From Budorcas taxicolor (taxonomy: Eukaryota; Chordata; Mammalia; Artiodactyla; Bovidae), in the NCBI RefSeq assembly GCF_023091745.1, contig NC_068935.1:59048724-59112723 (forward strand): 64,000 nucleotides of DNA, in the 5' to 3' direction. Positions 11,244 to 22,952 of the stretch are shown one piece after another. The notes beneath the pieces are model-generated. The model saw only the letters and a list, made by a program, of their open reading frames with translations. It made no database searches and was not told the DNA's origin. Numbering within the stretch: the stretch's first letter is position 1; the number at the start of each line of letters is the position of its first letter. Both the position numbers and the translations under genes were made by a program.

Positions 11244-12427
11244 AAAGTCCTCTTGAATTTGTGTGAGCTTACTGTTTTGTTTTCTGCCCCCATGTGTTCA
11301 TGTTCATTTCATCTTTCCTTTTAGCTTCTAGCTGCCTCTTTTGAAAGACTGTCTTCAGGCCTTCATCCTAACAGTATTTTAAACTAGAATCTTCCAAAAA
11401 GATTCTTTGCTTTGTTTCTTTGCTTCATTTTTTCCCAAGCCATTTACTATTACTGTACATGTTCCATCAGTTAAGATCATTTGAACTCACTGCATTTCTG
11501 TTGATGGGCTAAAAATTATGAATGTACAAAAATGGACATCTTAACATCCAAGTGTATATATTTCCCTTGAAAATCACCCAGGAAGCAAGAAGCTAGTGAT
11601 TAAATTGTTATATATCTACGATAAAGAGCAGAACCAAGAGGACAGAGAAAGAGAGGTCATATCATATCTTAATGAATATCTCCCCAGCCAAATATCTTTC
11701 TCAGTGTAATGAAAAGATTGCCACATCCTCAGAAACATATTGCTCATTTTGAAGAGTACAAAACACTGTACTTGAACAGTGAAGTTGCATAGTTTCCTGA
11801 AGTTCAAATGCTGGGACCTGATCTGGATGAACGTGCTCCAACAATCAGCTTCCTTAAGAAAAAATGAGCATGTGTTTATGTGTTAATCTAGTCTAAAACA
11901 AACACACAAACACATACACAATCTTTTGGCAGAGATTTCCAAGATTTCACTGATAAACCAGGTACTTAAATTTCATATGAACAGTGAGCCCCAGACTATT
12001 CAGAAAGGTTCCAGTTATGTAAGTGGAAGTGGATCACTAAGTGTGAATATAATGTATATAGTTTAAAACAACAGATAGCTTAGACTGAGCTTGAAATCAC
12101 TGGAGTATATCACTCATTCTGCTACTCACTTACTGTATGACCTGCTCGTTTTTGACACTATCAAATGGGGAGTTTGCACTAGAAGCTCCCCAGGGTCATT
12201 GCTGTCTCTCTGTTACTACATAGTGAAGGTACTTTTGTTAATAATACTTTCATCTTTAGCTTGTATAAAAAAGAGAGACGTGGTTAAACAGCCCCCAATT
12301 GCCCTTTCCTTTCTCTAAACCTAGTCTGCATGTGGAAGATCTGTAGAAAAATGGCCCCATCAGTGGAGGGTAGTTCTCTTACAGCCTACCCACTTCTCTG
12401 AACCAGCATGCAACCAACACCTTGAAA
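11244..12427. other. PASD1 intron, nothing recognised
   Basis: AT-rich intron DNA without recognised exons or named repeats. Confidence 0.45.
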
Positions 12428-12476
12428 TGCACACACACATATGTATGTGTGTGCATATGTATGTGTGTGTGTGTAT
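12428..12476. repeat. (CA)n/(TG)n near-palindromic microsatellite
   Basis: A CA run meets a TG run through CATATGTATG, giving a near inverted repeat at 12428-12455, followed by more TG repeats. Alternating purine-pyrimidine sequence of this type can form Z-DNA. Confidence 0.8.
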
Positions 12477-12791
12477 AGCAACAGCCTTCGATTGGTACAC
12501 ATTTTTCTTATGCTTGTGCTTTTACCACATCTATACCATATTTCTCTTCTGAGTTTTGATGTTGGATAGCATTTGACACCCATAATCTCTGCTTGTTGTT
12601 ACCTTCCAGCAATTTGTTTCAAGTACATGTTTCATGATAATTCTGTTAGATATTCAATTTATTGAAACAATGTTAGAAATGATGTAAAATATATCAAAGT
12701 TTGTGTTCTACCTGTGTTTCCTGTCGTTTTATATATCTCTTTGTCACCAAATTGAAATGTCATCTTCTCCTTCCCTTTTGGAAATTCCTAG

Positions 12792-12918
12792 GAACCAGCA
12801 AATACTATAGAGATTGAACTTTCTGAATCATCAGATTCTATGGACTCCTTTAATGAAAACCTTGTTATGTCTGATGACTTCAACACAGTGTCCTTGCCAA
12901 GCATACCTGCATCACCTG
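12792..12918 (+). CDS. PASD1: PASD1 internal exon (Ser/acidic linker)
   Basis: This is a 127-base exon with a TTCCTAG acceptor and a CACCTG|GTGGGT donor. It begins in phase 0 (EPANTIEIELSESSDS...) and ends with one base left over. That base completes a Glu codon with the AA opening the next exon. It encodes 42 residues of Ser-, Asp- and Glu-rich sequence ending SIPASP, probably a disordered linker between the PAS region and the coiled coil. It follows the previous exon in phase after a 7.5-kb repeat-rich intron. A further small exon inside that intron cannot be excluded. Confidence 0.75.
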
Positions 12919-13149
12919 GTGGGTACATTTTAACATTTGGATGGGGACTATCAAAAGAAAAATAGTGATCTACAGAGTAGTTACAGTTTTTCAAATGAAG
13001 ATAGTGTTCTGTTTATAATGGTGTGAAATCACAAAAGTGAACTGTAACTTTCTTCATCTCTGTAAGTTTTTGTGAATGATGATTTGAGAGCAGTGCAAAT
13101 TAATATCTCAGCAATGGTTCAAGTGTTTGGGAATGATGATATTATTATC

Positions 13150-13467
13150 TCCAACTTATTTTTTTAAAGTTTTTATTGAAATATGTGGAATCTAGATAAA
13201 AATGGACTCACAGACACAGAAAACAAAATTATGGTTACCAAAGGGGAAGGATGGGGAAGGGATAAATTGTGAGATTGGGACTGAGATATACACACTACTA
13301 TTCATAAAAAAAGATAACTAATAAGAACCTACTGTATAGAACAGAGGACTCTACTCAATACTCTGCAATAACCTATATAGGAAAAGAATCTATATATATA
13401 TATATATATAAAAGAATATATATATATAAAAGAATATATATATATAAAAGAATATATATATATAAAA

Positions 13468-13506
<39 letters not shown>

Positions 13507-13560
13507 TGAATCATGTTGCTTTACACCTGAAACTAACCAACATTGTAAATCTCCCATTTA
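13150..13560 (+). mobile_element. L1 3' end with TA-rich microsatellite
   Basis: L1 3' UTR sequence (GGACTCACAGACACAGAAAA, CCTACTGTATAGAACAGAGG, ACTAACCAACATTGTAAATC) carries a (TA)n-based expansion at 13390-13505. It follows the PASD1 exon at 12918 by only 230 bases. Confidence 0.75.
13390..13505. repeat. (TA)n microsatellite with AAAAGAA-interrupted units
   Basis: TA runs are separated by four AAAAGAA interruptions at regular 17-bp spacing, then a longer pure TA run of about 36 bases. It is likely highly variable in length. Confidence 0.9.
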
Positions 13561-13999
13561 ATTTTGATCTAAAGATTGGTGCTAGATCTCAGTCCTTGGA
13601 GGAGTAGCACCTTATCTTTTCATACTTATGCAGCCTTTTTTGTATATTAATTGCAGTCCAAAGAAATCTCTTTAAAAAAAACACTGTAGTATAAGAAGAA
13701 TTGTTACTAAAGAGTGAAATGATAGTCTCTCAAAAACAGTGATGTTTACTACGGAAGTTTAAATATTAAAGACATTTCATTAATATAATTTTATGAAAAA
13801 TATAATACAAAACAACGGTGGAGGCAAAATGCAAACCATGTCCTCCAGTTAGCTGATCTTATCATTGATAACTTGTAGAATCCCCATATATAGAAGTAAT
13901 GCCCGTATTTTTGAAATATTCTAGTTAAAAATTCTTCCAGTATTGCTGTCAATCTCAAAGCTTTGTTTAAAAAAATCCTTCTAAGAGAAAGACAAGTAC

Positions 14000-14390
14000 C
14001 ATATATTAACACATATATATGGAATCTAAGATAGTACTGACGATCCTATTTGCAGAGCAACAAAGGAGACACAGACATAAAGAATGGACATTTGGACACA
14101 GTAGGGGAAGGAGAGTGTGGGATGATTTGAAAGAATACCATTGAAACATATACATACATCTATGTACACTAGATAGCCAGTAGGAATTTGCTGTATGACG
14201 CAGGGAACCCAAAGTCTCTGTGGTGCTCTGTGACAACCTAGAGACGTGGGATGGGGAGGGAGGTGGGAGGGGCATTTAAGAGGGAGAGGACATATGTATA
14301 CGTATAGCCTATTCATGTTGATGTATGGCAAAAGCCATCACAATATTGTTAAGTAATTATCTTCTAATTAAATTTTTTAAAAAAGAAGAA
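14000..14390 (+). mobile_element. L1 3' end
   Basis: L1 3' terminal sequence from AACACATATATATGGAATC to ATGTATGGCAAAAGCC and a T/A-rich tail. Confidence 0.78.
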
Positions 14391-14459
14391 AAATCCTTTC
14401 TAACCAGTTGTTTTTGGTGGAGTATGGGCAAAGTCCGTGAACCCATGATTGTGATTTTG

Positions 14460-15060
14460 AAAATGTGAAAGACCAATTTAGTTTACACACTGTAAAATCT
14501 GCTCTTTGAGGTGTACAGTTCTTGACAAAGGCAAGGTCATACATCTACCACCACAGTACAAACAGAACAGCTCTGCCACCTCCCAAATTCCTTTGTTCTG
14601 CCTCTTTGAACTCAAACTCTGTCCCTCATCCTCTGGCAACCATTGATCTCTACTCCATTGATCTCTGGTTTCCTTTTACCAGAATGTCATGTAAATGGAA
14701 TCATACGATGTCTAACCTTTTTGGCCTGTCTCTGTTAACAAAATGCATATAAGATTCAAATGTGTGAATCAGTGGTTCATTCCTTTTTTCTTGCTAAGTA
14801 GTACTTCATTTTATGAATGCACCACGGTTGTTGTTGGGTTTTGTTTTTTTTTTTTTTTTTCCATTCATCTGAAGAAGAGCATCTGGATTGGTTCCAAGTT
14901 TTTGGTGATTATAAATAGAACTACTAAAACATTTGCATAGAGGTTTTTTGTGTGCCTATACACTTTTAAAGCATTTGGGTAAATTCTTGGGAGTGAGACT
15001 ACTGGGTCCTATGGGAAGTGTGTATGAAGAGAACTGCCAAACTCTGTACTGAAATGATTC
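14460..15060 (-). mobile_element. Old L1M fragment
   Basis: Reverse-oriented L1M 3' region: CTCTTTGAGGTGTACAGTTC, GGCAACCATTGATCTC, then AAATTCTTGGGAGTGAGACT. A T-run at 14846-14863 lies inside. Confidence 0.65.
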
Positions 15061-15555
15061 TATCATTTTGCATTATTCAAATAATGTTCTGGGGGCTGCT
15101 GAAGGAAAGTCATGTCACACCACCTCCAAGAGCACTTCAGGCAGATCCAAGATCCTGTCTGCTTGGGAACCTAGTTTTTCAGAAGTGCTTTATGACTAGG
15201 TTTGATTTGATTTTATTAGTTGAAACACACCAAATTCAAGTAGCAGAGCCAAAAGAACTTTTACAATGAAAAGACACAATGTGAATGGGTTGGGTGCCTG
15301 CTTATGCTTGAGTGTATGGAGGTAAAGTGAGACATTCCCTCCTTTTACTTCATTTTCAAATGTGAACAGATTTTAAAATAGTGTCCTGAATTACTCCTGG
15401 TACCTGGTGCATCTAATCCATAACATGGAGTAAAAGTGTACCTTCCTGTTTCTATAATATATAACAAGAAATAAACAGAGAAATCTGTGTAATCTGTTTT
15501 GGGATGTTAGTAATTTAGCCTTTTTTGTTATGAATTCCAATCTTTTCTTCCTCAG
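15061..15555. other. PASD1 intron up to repeat exon, nothing recognised
   Basis: It ends in a good pyrimidine tract (CTTTTCTTCCTCAG) serving the 15556 exon. Confidence 0.5.
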
Positions 15556-15995
15556 AAATGTACTCAAGGCAGAGCTTTGAATCAGAACCTGAGATGGGAC
15601 ATGTGACTTATGTGTATGAGTTGAAGCATGTACACAAGGTGGATGATATGGATGAGAGAGAAGAGTCAGACGAGGATGTCCAGGAGAACCAGGAAGACCA
15701 GGAAGATGAAGAGGACCAGAAGGAAGTCCAAGAGGACCAGAAGGAAGTCCAAGAAGACCAGGAGGAAGTCCAAGAAGGCCAGGAGGAAGTCCAAGAGGGC
15801 CAGCAAGAAGTCCAAGAGGGCCAGGAGGAAGTCCAAGAGGGCCAGCAGGAAGTCCAAGAAGACCAGGAGGAAGTCCAAGAGGGCCAGCAGGAAGTCCAAG
15901 AGGGCCAGCAGGAAGTCCAAGAGGACCAGGAAGAAGTCCAAGAGGACCAGAAGGATCAAGAAGACCAGGAGGACCAGAAAGAGCAGGAGTATCAG
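15556..15995 (+). CDS. PASD1: PASD1 exon with acidic heptapeptide repeat array
   Basis: This 440-base exon has a CTTCCTCAG acceptor and a TATCAG|GTAGGC donor. It completes the split Glu codon and ends in phase 0. After a unique start (MYSRQSFESEPEMGH, then VYELKHVHKVDDMDE) it becomes a highly acidic Glu/Gln/Asp tract. From 15723 to 15953 there are eleven 7-residue units of the form EVQE(G/D)Q(Q/E/K), followed by decayed DQE units to the donor. The array is likely a long charged helix or disordered segment. Its function is unknown and its length is probably polymorphic. The repeat continues past the donor into the intron, so the exon end is less certain than the start. Confidence 0.75.
15723..15953 (+). 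repeat. 21-bp coding minisatellite, 11 units
   Basis: Eleven in-frame tandem 21-bp units inside the PASD1 exon encode EVQEDQK, EVQEDQE, EVQEGQE, EVQEGQQ and similar. Units differ mainly at residues 5 and 7 (G/D and Q/E/K). The unit length is a multiple of three, so copy-number change keeps the frame open. The complementary strand is also open, as a Leu/Phe-rich shadow, simply because of the repeat. Confidence 0.9.
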
Positions 15996-16780
15996 GTAGG
16001 CAGGGTGGGCCAGGTGGACCAGAAGGGCCCGGGGGACCAGTAGTACCAGCAGTATGAGCAGTACCAGAGACCCAGGAAGACCAGGTGAACCAGGTGGAGC
16101 AAGAGACTGGTCCTCCAGTTTGGCTGCTGATAACAGAGATCGGGTGCTCTGGGAGTCTTGCTCCACATATCTATCTGTACCACTATCTCTAAAAAGCCCC
16201 AAATTTCCACTCTTGTGCTCAGTTTCACTTTGCAGAAAGCACACTCTGTTTATTTTAAAATTGTATCACCATTTCTGTTGTACTGGATTTTCTGATGCTG
16301 CTGAGAATCCAATGGGCCCTAGCCAACAGGGAGATTGGAGGTTCTTTAAGTAAGACGAAGTACTGTTCTCCTTTTAACGTGAAATATCCAAAGACACTCT
16401 GTACTTGAAAGTTTGAGTCAAATACGAAATTTAACTACTAACAAAAGGCACTGTTGTTAAGCACTCTGCTCGTTATTTGTGAGGAGATGCTAACTGTCCC
16501 ATGGGAGGATGGTTTTCCTGCCTACCCATACCAATACTTCTGCACCACAAGCTAGGTCTCCCCAATGGATTGTCAGAATGTTAGATATATCCCAGTTTCA
16601 ACTGTCAGCACCAATGTATGGTTCAAGGCCAAATCAAAACATTTGGATTCATGACTCTGTTGTTGTTCTACGCCCAAATTTATCTACATAACTACAGGTT
16701 TGGGTGGTTATCTTTATATTAGAAAGGATTATTGTCATCAGGATTGGCAGCCAAGATAATGAGTTTATGATCTGTTATGT
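15996..16780. other. PASD1 intron starting with decayed GACCAG repeats
   Basis: The first 130 bases continue the exon's GACCAG-like repeats (GGTGGACCAGAAGGGCCC and others) with stop codons appearing. The rest has no recognised feature. Confidence 0.55.
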
Positions 16781-16915
16781 GGAGAAGGACATGGCAACCC
16801 ACTCCAGTATTCTTGCCTGGAGAATCCCAGGGATGGGGGAGCCTGGTGGGCTGCCGTCTATGGGGTCGCACAGAGTCAGACATGACTGAAGCGACTTAGC
16901 AGCAGCAGCAGCAGC
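16781..16915 (+). mobile_element. BovA monomer SINE with (AGC)n tail
   Basis: A single BovA unit (GGAGAAGGACATGGCAACCC to GACTGAAGCGACTTAGC) has a six-copy AGC tail. A short ATGT direct repeat flanks it. Confidence 0.85.
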
Positions 16916-17450
16916 ATGTGGAATTGTATGCAATAACTACCAAGCATTAGGTGAGTCTCTTCATTAGATGGTATCCTCTTCTAATGAGAAGAAGTGAGGG
17001 CTAGAAAACAACTGTTTTTTGGCCCCAGCATTGTGACCTTGGCACATCCCTGAGCCTCAGTTTCTCCACTTGAAGTGGTCTGCTTGCCTTGCAGGGATTT
17101 TTAGACTGCTCTGAAAGTTCTTTGAGCTATTTAAAAGAAAATTTCTGAAGAAATACATTTGTCTATGTCCCTATCATGCTAGAAAGTTGTGCTTCCCCTT
17201 TCACTGATGATAGCTTTCTCTTCTTCTTTGAGTTAATTTCTTTTTAAGCTTTAAGTGTACCTTTTGTTTAAAATGGTCAAAATAATCAGCAATGTGTGTA
17301 GCCTGGCTCTGCCTGTGATAGTGTAATAGGCTTGTTTCTGGGTGCCATGGACTGACAGACTGGAGTATAACCAGAAGACGGAGAAAAGCTGGAGAAGGGA
17401 AATCTTAAAAGATTTTTTCCTTGTGATGAGAACTCTTAGGATTTAATCTC
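16916..17450. other. PASD1 intron, nothing recognised
   Basis: No exon, RNA gene or named repeat could be supported. Confidence 0.45.
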
Positions 17451-18116
17451 TTAACAGCTTTCATGTATAATATACAATAGTGTTAGTTATATTTTTATCA
17501 TGTTGTATGTTACATCCTTGTAACTTATCTTTAACTTGGAGTTTGTATCTTTTGACTGCCTTCATCCATTTCCCCACCACCCCCACTCACCTGTGCTAAC
17601 CACAAATCTGATCTCTTTGTCTATGAGTTTGTTTTTGCAGTGTAATTGACCTAGAACACTATGTTAGTTCCTGGTATACAACACAGTGGTCTGATATTTT
17701 TATACATTTTTAAATGATCACGACAATAAGTCTAGTTATCATCTGTCACCACACAGATATATAATTATTGACTGTTCCCCACACGGTACTTTTCACATCT
17801 GTGACTCATTTAATTTGTAGCTGAAAGTTTGTACTTCTTAATCTCTTCATCTTTTCCTCTAATACCTCACTCTTGTTCCCTTTGGCAACCCCCTGTTTGC
17901 CAGTATCTATGACTCTGATTTGTCTTGTTCATTTGCTTTGCTTTTTACTTTCCATATTTAAGTGAAATCAATGTGTTTGTCTCTCTCTTTCCGAGTTAAC
18001 TTAGCATTGTACACTATTGGTCCACCCATGATGCTGCAAATGACAAAGATTCATTCCTTTTAATGACAGAACATATATATTCCATATAACATATAATATT
18101 CCAATTATATGTTTGT
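17451..18116 (-). mobile_element. L1M element, 3' portion
   Basis: Reverse-oriented L1M 3' UTR (ACACAGTGGTCTGATATTTT, GACAATAAGTCTAGTTATC, CTTTGGCAACCCC). The same motifs occur twice in degenerate form. It continues after the nested SINE and BovB at 19141. Confidence 0.75.
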
Positions 18117-18334
18117 GCTGTGCTCAGTTGCTCAGTGGTGTGTGACTCTTTGTGACCCCAAGGACTGTAGCCCACAAGGCTCCTCTGTTCATGGAGTTTT
18201 CCAAGCAAGAATACTGTAGTGGATTGCCGTTTCCTTCCCCAGGAGATCTTCCCAACCCAGGAGTTGAACCTGCATCTCTTGTATCTCCTGCATTGGCGCA
18301 TAGGTCCTTTACCATTGTGCTACCTGGGAATCTC
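18117..18334 (-). mobile_element. Bov-tA SINE
   Basis: Reverse-complement BovA body plus tRNA head (CAGTTGCTCAGTGGTGTGTG to GTGCTACCTGGGAATCT), inserted in L1M. Confidence 0.85.
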
Positions 18335-18346
18335 AATTGTATGTAT

Positions 18347-19140
18347 CAGTTCAGTTCAGTCACTCAGTCGTGTCTGACTCTTTGCGACCCCATGAATTGC
18401 AGCACGCCAGGCCTCCCTGTCCATCACCATCTCCCGGAGTTCACTCAGACTCACATTCATCGAGTCTGTGATGCCATCCACCCATCTCATCCTCTGTTGT
18501 CCCCTTCTCCTCCTGCCCCCAATCCTTCCCAGCATCAGAGTCTTTTCCAATGACTCAACTCTTCGCATAAGGTGGCCAAAGTATTGGAGTTTCAACTTTA
18601 GCATCATTCCTTCAAAAGAAATCTCAGGGCTGATCTCCTTCAGAATGGACTGGTTGGATCTCTTTGCAGTCCAAGGGACTCTCAAGAGTCTTCTCCAACA
18701 CCACAGTTCAAAAGCATCAATTCTTCAGCGCTCAGCCTTTTTCACAGTCCAACTCTCACATCTATACATGACCACAGGAAAAACCATAGCCTTGACTAGA
18801 CGGACCTTAGTCGGCAAAGTAATGTCTCTGCTTTTGATTATACTGTCTAGGTTGGTCATAACTTTTCTTCCAAGGAGTAAGCGTCTTTTAATTTCATGGC
18901 TGCAGTCATCATCGGCAGTGATTTTGGAGCCCCCCAAAATAAAGTCTGCCACTGTTTCCACTGTTTCCCCATCTATTTCCCATGAAGTGATGGGACCGGA
19001 TGCCATGATCTTTGTTTTCTGAATGTTGAACTTTAAGCCAACTTTTTCACTCTCCTCTTTCACTTTCATCAAGAGGCTTTTTAGTTCCTCTCCACTTTCT
19101 GCCATAAGGGTGGTGTCATCTGCATATCTGAGGTTATTGA
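18347..19140 (-). mobile_element. BovB LINE, 5'-truncated
   Basis: The (TTCAG) tail is at the left. The BovB 3' region reaches the YADD-encoding sequence at its right end. A short TSD, TATGTAT, lies at 18340-18346 and 19141-19147. Confidence 0.85.
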
Positions 19141-21712
19141 TATGTATGCTCCATCTTTATTCATTTATCATTTGATGGACATTTATATAACTTCCATATC
19201 TTGGCTATTGTAAATAGCGCTGCAGTGAACGTAGGGTTACATATATCTTTTTTAATAGTGTGTTTCTTTTCTTCAGATAAATCCCCAGGAGTGGAATTTC
19301 TGGATCTTATGCTGGTTTCATTTTTCATTTTTTGAGGAATCTCCATATTGTTTTCCCATAGGGACTATACCAATTTACATTCCCACCAACAATGCAGGAG
19401 AGTTCCCTTTTCTCTTGTTGTCTTTTTGATAATAGCCATTCTCACAGGTGTGAGATAACATCTCATTGTGGTTTTGATTTATGTTTCCCTGATAATTAGT
19501 GATGTTGACCATCTTTTCATGTGCCTCTTGGTAATCTGTATGTCTTCTTTGGAAAAAATAGCTGTTCTGATCCCCTGACCATTTGGGGACTGTTTATTTG
19601 TTTGTTGATGTTGAATTGTATCAGTTCTTTGTGTATTTTGGATATTAACCACTTATCAGTATTTCTTTTGCAAATATATTCTCCCATTTTATAGGCAGCC
19701 TTTTAATTTTGTTGATAGTTTCCTTTGCTGTCCAAAGGCTTTTTAGTTTGACATAGTCCCATTTGTTTAGTTTTGCTTTTGTTTCCCTTGCCTGGGGAGA
19801 CATATTAAAAAATATTACTAAGACTGATATCAAAGAGCATACTGCCTATGTTTTCTTCTAGAAGTTTTATGGCTTCAGGGCTTACATTTAACTCTTTAAT
19901 CCATTTTGAATTTATTTTTATGTATGTTGTGAGATTCCTTGGCATGTAGCTGTACAGTTTTCCCAACAACACTTATTGAAGAGACTGTTTTCTCTCTATT
20001 GTATATTCTTGCCACCTTTGTTGTAAATTAATTACCCATATAAGTGTGGGTGCATTTCAAGGTTCTCTCTTCTGTTCCATTGATCTATATGTCTGTTTTT
20101 GTGTCAGTACCATTCTGTTTTGATTACAGTAGCTTTGTAGTATAGTCTGAAGTCAGCAAACATGATACCTCCAGTTTTGTTCTTCCTTCTCAAGATTGTC
20201 TTGGCTATTCAGTATCTTTTGTGTTTCCATACACAATTTTAGAATTATTTGTTCTACCTCTGCAAAAAATTCCATTGGTATTTTGATAGGGATTCCTTTG
20301 AATCTGTACATTGCCTCGAGTAGTATGGTCATTTTGACAGTATTTCTATCTATGAGTACAGTATAACTTTCCATCTGTTCATGTCATCTTTAGTTTATTT
20401 CACCAGTGTCTTACAGTTTTCAGAGTACAGGTCTTTAAACTCCTTAGGTAGGTTTATTCCTAAGGATTTTATTGTTTTTGATGTAATTATAAATGGGATT
20501 ATTTTATTGATTTATCTTTCTGATAGTTTGTTGATAATGTATACAAATGCAACAGATTTCCATATATTAATGTATCCCCAACTTTACCAAATTCATTTAT
20601 AAATTCTAGTAGTTTTTTGGTGATGTCTTTAGACGAGATCCTGACAGGGCCGTCTGTGGGGCTACTGTGGTCCAGGAGCTGGTATCTTCCTGCCAGTGGA
20701 TTGGCCTGGGGTCCAGGGTGTTTAGGGACAGTGCCAGCTCCTTGTGAATGGAGCTGGGACCTGATATTTCTGGCTGCAGAGCCCTCAGGGTCCCAGAGCT
20801 GATGTTGCCCAGCTAGTGAGTAGGGTAGGGACCCAGGAGGTCCCAGGAGTAGTGGCAGTTCACTGGTGGGAAAGTCCATGTCCTGAGCCTGCTGGTGGAT
20901 TGGGTCAGATCCAGAGGTAGCTGAAAGCTCAGGTGGTCCTGAGGCAGCCAACCTGTTGGTGGGTGGGCCTGTATCCTTGTATGGCTATTTGCTTGGCCAG
21001 AGGCATCTCAGAACTGGCACCTATAGACTGTTGGGCCAGGGCAGGGCTGGGTCCCAGGGCTAATAAGCTTGAGAGAGGATCCAACAATGGCCTTTGCCAA
21101 CACCAGTGTCCACATAGGAGAATGAACTCCAAAAATGGCTACTGTCAGTGTCTATGTCCCCGGGGGGAGCCACAGTTGCCTTCTGCCTCTTGGGAGGCTG
21201 TCCACAATCAGCAGGTGGGTCTGACCCAGCCTCTTATCCAGTTACTGCTTCTCCTCTGGGTCCAGGAGCATGTGAGACTTTGTGTGCATCCTGTAAGAGT
21301 GAAATCTCTAATTCCTATGCCCCTTGGCTCTCCTGAAAGCAAGTCCCACTGGCCTTCAAATTCAAATGATCTGGGAACTCAGCTTCCTGGGAAGGACCCT
21401 CAGCCTGGCAAGTCTGATGTGGGGCTCAGACCTCTCACACCCCAGGAGAACCTCTGCAATTGTAATTGTCCTCCTGTCTGTGGGTCATTACCCTAGGGTA
21501 TGTGACTGAACTATCGTTCAACTCCACTCTTGCTACCCATCTCTTCATGGTTCCTTCTCTGTAGAGAAGCTCTGTAGTTGTAGAAGATCTTTTGTGCTGG
21601 TCTTCAGATCTTTCTCATCAATAGTTGCTTGGTAGATAGAATTTTGGTGCTCCCATGGGAGCAGATGAGCTCAGGGTCTTCCTACTCTTCCATCTTGGGC
21701 ATTCCCCTGACT
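19141..21712 (-). mobile_element. L1M element, ORF2 C-terminal part joined to 5' UTR
   Basis: 19141-20625 is reverse-oriented L1M ORF2 3' sequence (CATTCCCACCAACAATGCAG, TTATTTGTTTGTTGATG). From about 20630 the text becomes GC-richer and matches an L1M 5' UTR in reverse, ending CTCTTCCATCTTGGGCATTC, the usual L1 5' terminus. The central ORF2 and ORF1 are missing, so this is an internally deleted copy. Open frames inside are not genes. Confidence 0.68.
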
Positions 21713-22084
21713 CTTCCTGTCTGTCTCCTGTCTCTGATCTGTTTCAGGTCCCAGTTATCTCTATCTTAAATTAACTCTATTGCCTCTTCACTAGGTTTTT
21801 TTCTGACTCCAGACTGACTTTGTCCTGTCAGTTCATCTTCCACACTGCTCCCCAAAGGCATGTTCTACAACACTGATCTGAGCATGTCACTTCCCCAATC
21901 AAATCTGTGCTTTAGAACATGCCTCCTGGCAGCAGTGTTTTAAGTTCCCTGGCCACCTAAATGTGTATGGTCTGCACAAAGCTCTTTTCCCAGCTTCCCT
22001 TTCAAGTGTGACTTGCCTCATCCCTTTCCTGCCAATGCAAAGCATTAGTTTGTCCTGAAACACAGTTTCTAATTTTATTAACCT
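21713..22084. other. PASD1 intron, nothing recognised
   Basis: Single-copy-looking DNA between L1M and a SINE. Confidence 0.45.
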
Positions 22085-22096
22085 ATACATTTGTTT

Positions 22097-22417
22097 GGGC
22101 TTCCCTGGTAGTTCAGTTGGTAAAGAATCCGCCTGTAATGTAGGTTCGATTCCTGGGTTGGGGAAAGCCCCTGAAGAAGGGATAGGCTGCCCACTCCAGT
22201 GTTCTTGGGTTTCCCTGGTGGCTCAGGAAGTAAAGAATCTGCCTGCAATGTGGGAGACCTGGGTTTGATCCCTGGGTTGGAAAGATCCTTTGGAAGAGGG
22301 CATGGCAACCCACTCCAGTATTCTTGCCTGGAGAATCCCCATGGACAGAAGAGCCTGGCGGGCTCCAGTCCATGGGGTCACAAAGAGTCAGACACAACTG
22401 AGTGACTAAGCATGCAC
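22097..22417 (+). mobile_element. Dimeric Bov-tA SINE
   Basis: Two tRNA-like heads precede one BovA body, as in the 711-1003 copy. The 12-bp TSD ATACATTTGTTT lies at 22085-22096 and 22418-22429. Confidence 0.88.
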
Positions 22418-22429
22418 ATACATTTGTTT

Positions 22430-22952
22430 AGCAGCAGATCTGAGGCTGATACTCAAGTTAAAATTAGATTTCCAGGGCTAAGGGGAGAGTGTTCCACACA
22501 GTTGTGTGTGGACACCATAGTTGTGTGAAAGTCATATCTGTGGATTCTGATGGTGCTTAGATGAGTGCCTGGATGAAAGGAAGTGCGAATTGAGCCTCCT
22601 TCTTCTTTCTGCATCACTAGCAGGAGCTTTGATGGATGTTTCCACATGTCTCATTTGTGATCTGACCTGCTATACTCTAACTCTTTCACTAAGGACTGTG
22701 GGAAGGTTATTTCATGTCTCTGAGTCAATGTTTGGGGAAAAATTAGACTAAACATTTCCCATAATCTTTTCTGATTATAGGATTTCTGGATTCCCTAACA
22801 TTTCTTCACACTTTCTAGAAGTGAATGAAGTCAGGGTTGGGGTGTTGTTGTTCACATTCTCAGTTATGCCAAAGCTTGGGAATGAAACAATGTGGTAGAA
22901 TTTGGAGAAGCTGGTGGCCCCATATATAAACCATAGTGATGTCTCCCCACAG
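22430..22952. other. PASD1 intron before coiled-coil exon
   Basis: No repeat recognised. The frame of the next exon is open for 51 bases upstream of its acceptor but has no start context. Confidence 0.5.

Noticed and set aside
13390..13505. TA-rich tract as an origin or CRISPR-like array
   Set aside because: Spacing is that of a simple microsatellite inside an L1 3' end. There are no distinct spacers and the context is a mammalian genome.
15666..16244. 192-codon minus-strand frame rich in Leu, Phe and Val opposite the PASD1 repeat exon
   Set aside because: It is the mirror of the 21-bp coding repeat. The + strand frame has splice sites, phase continuity and unique flanking protein sequence, and the minus frame has none.
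20933..21496. 187-codon + strand frame with Cys-rich text
   Set aside because: It lies within reverse-oriented L1M 5' UTR sequence, so it is repeat-derived chance coding.
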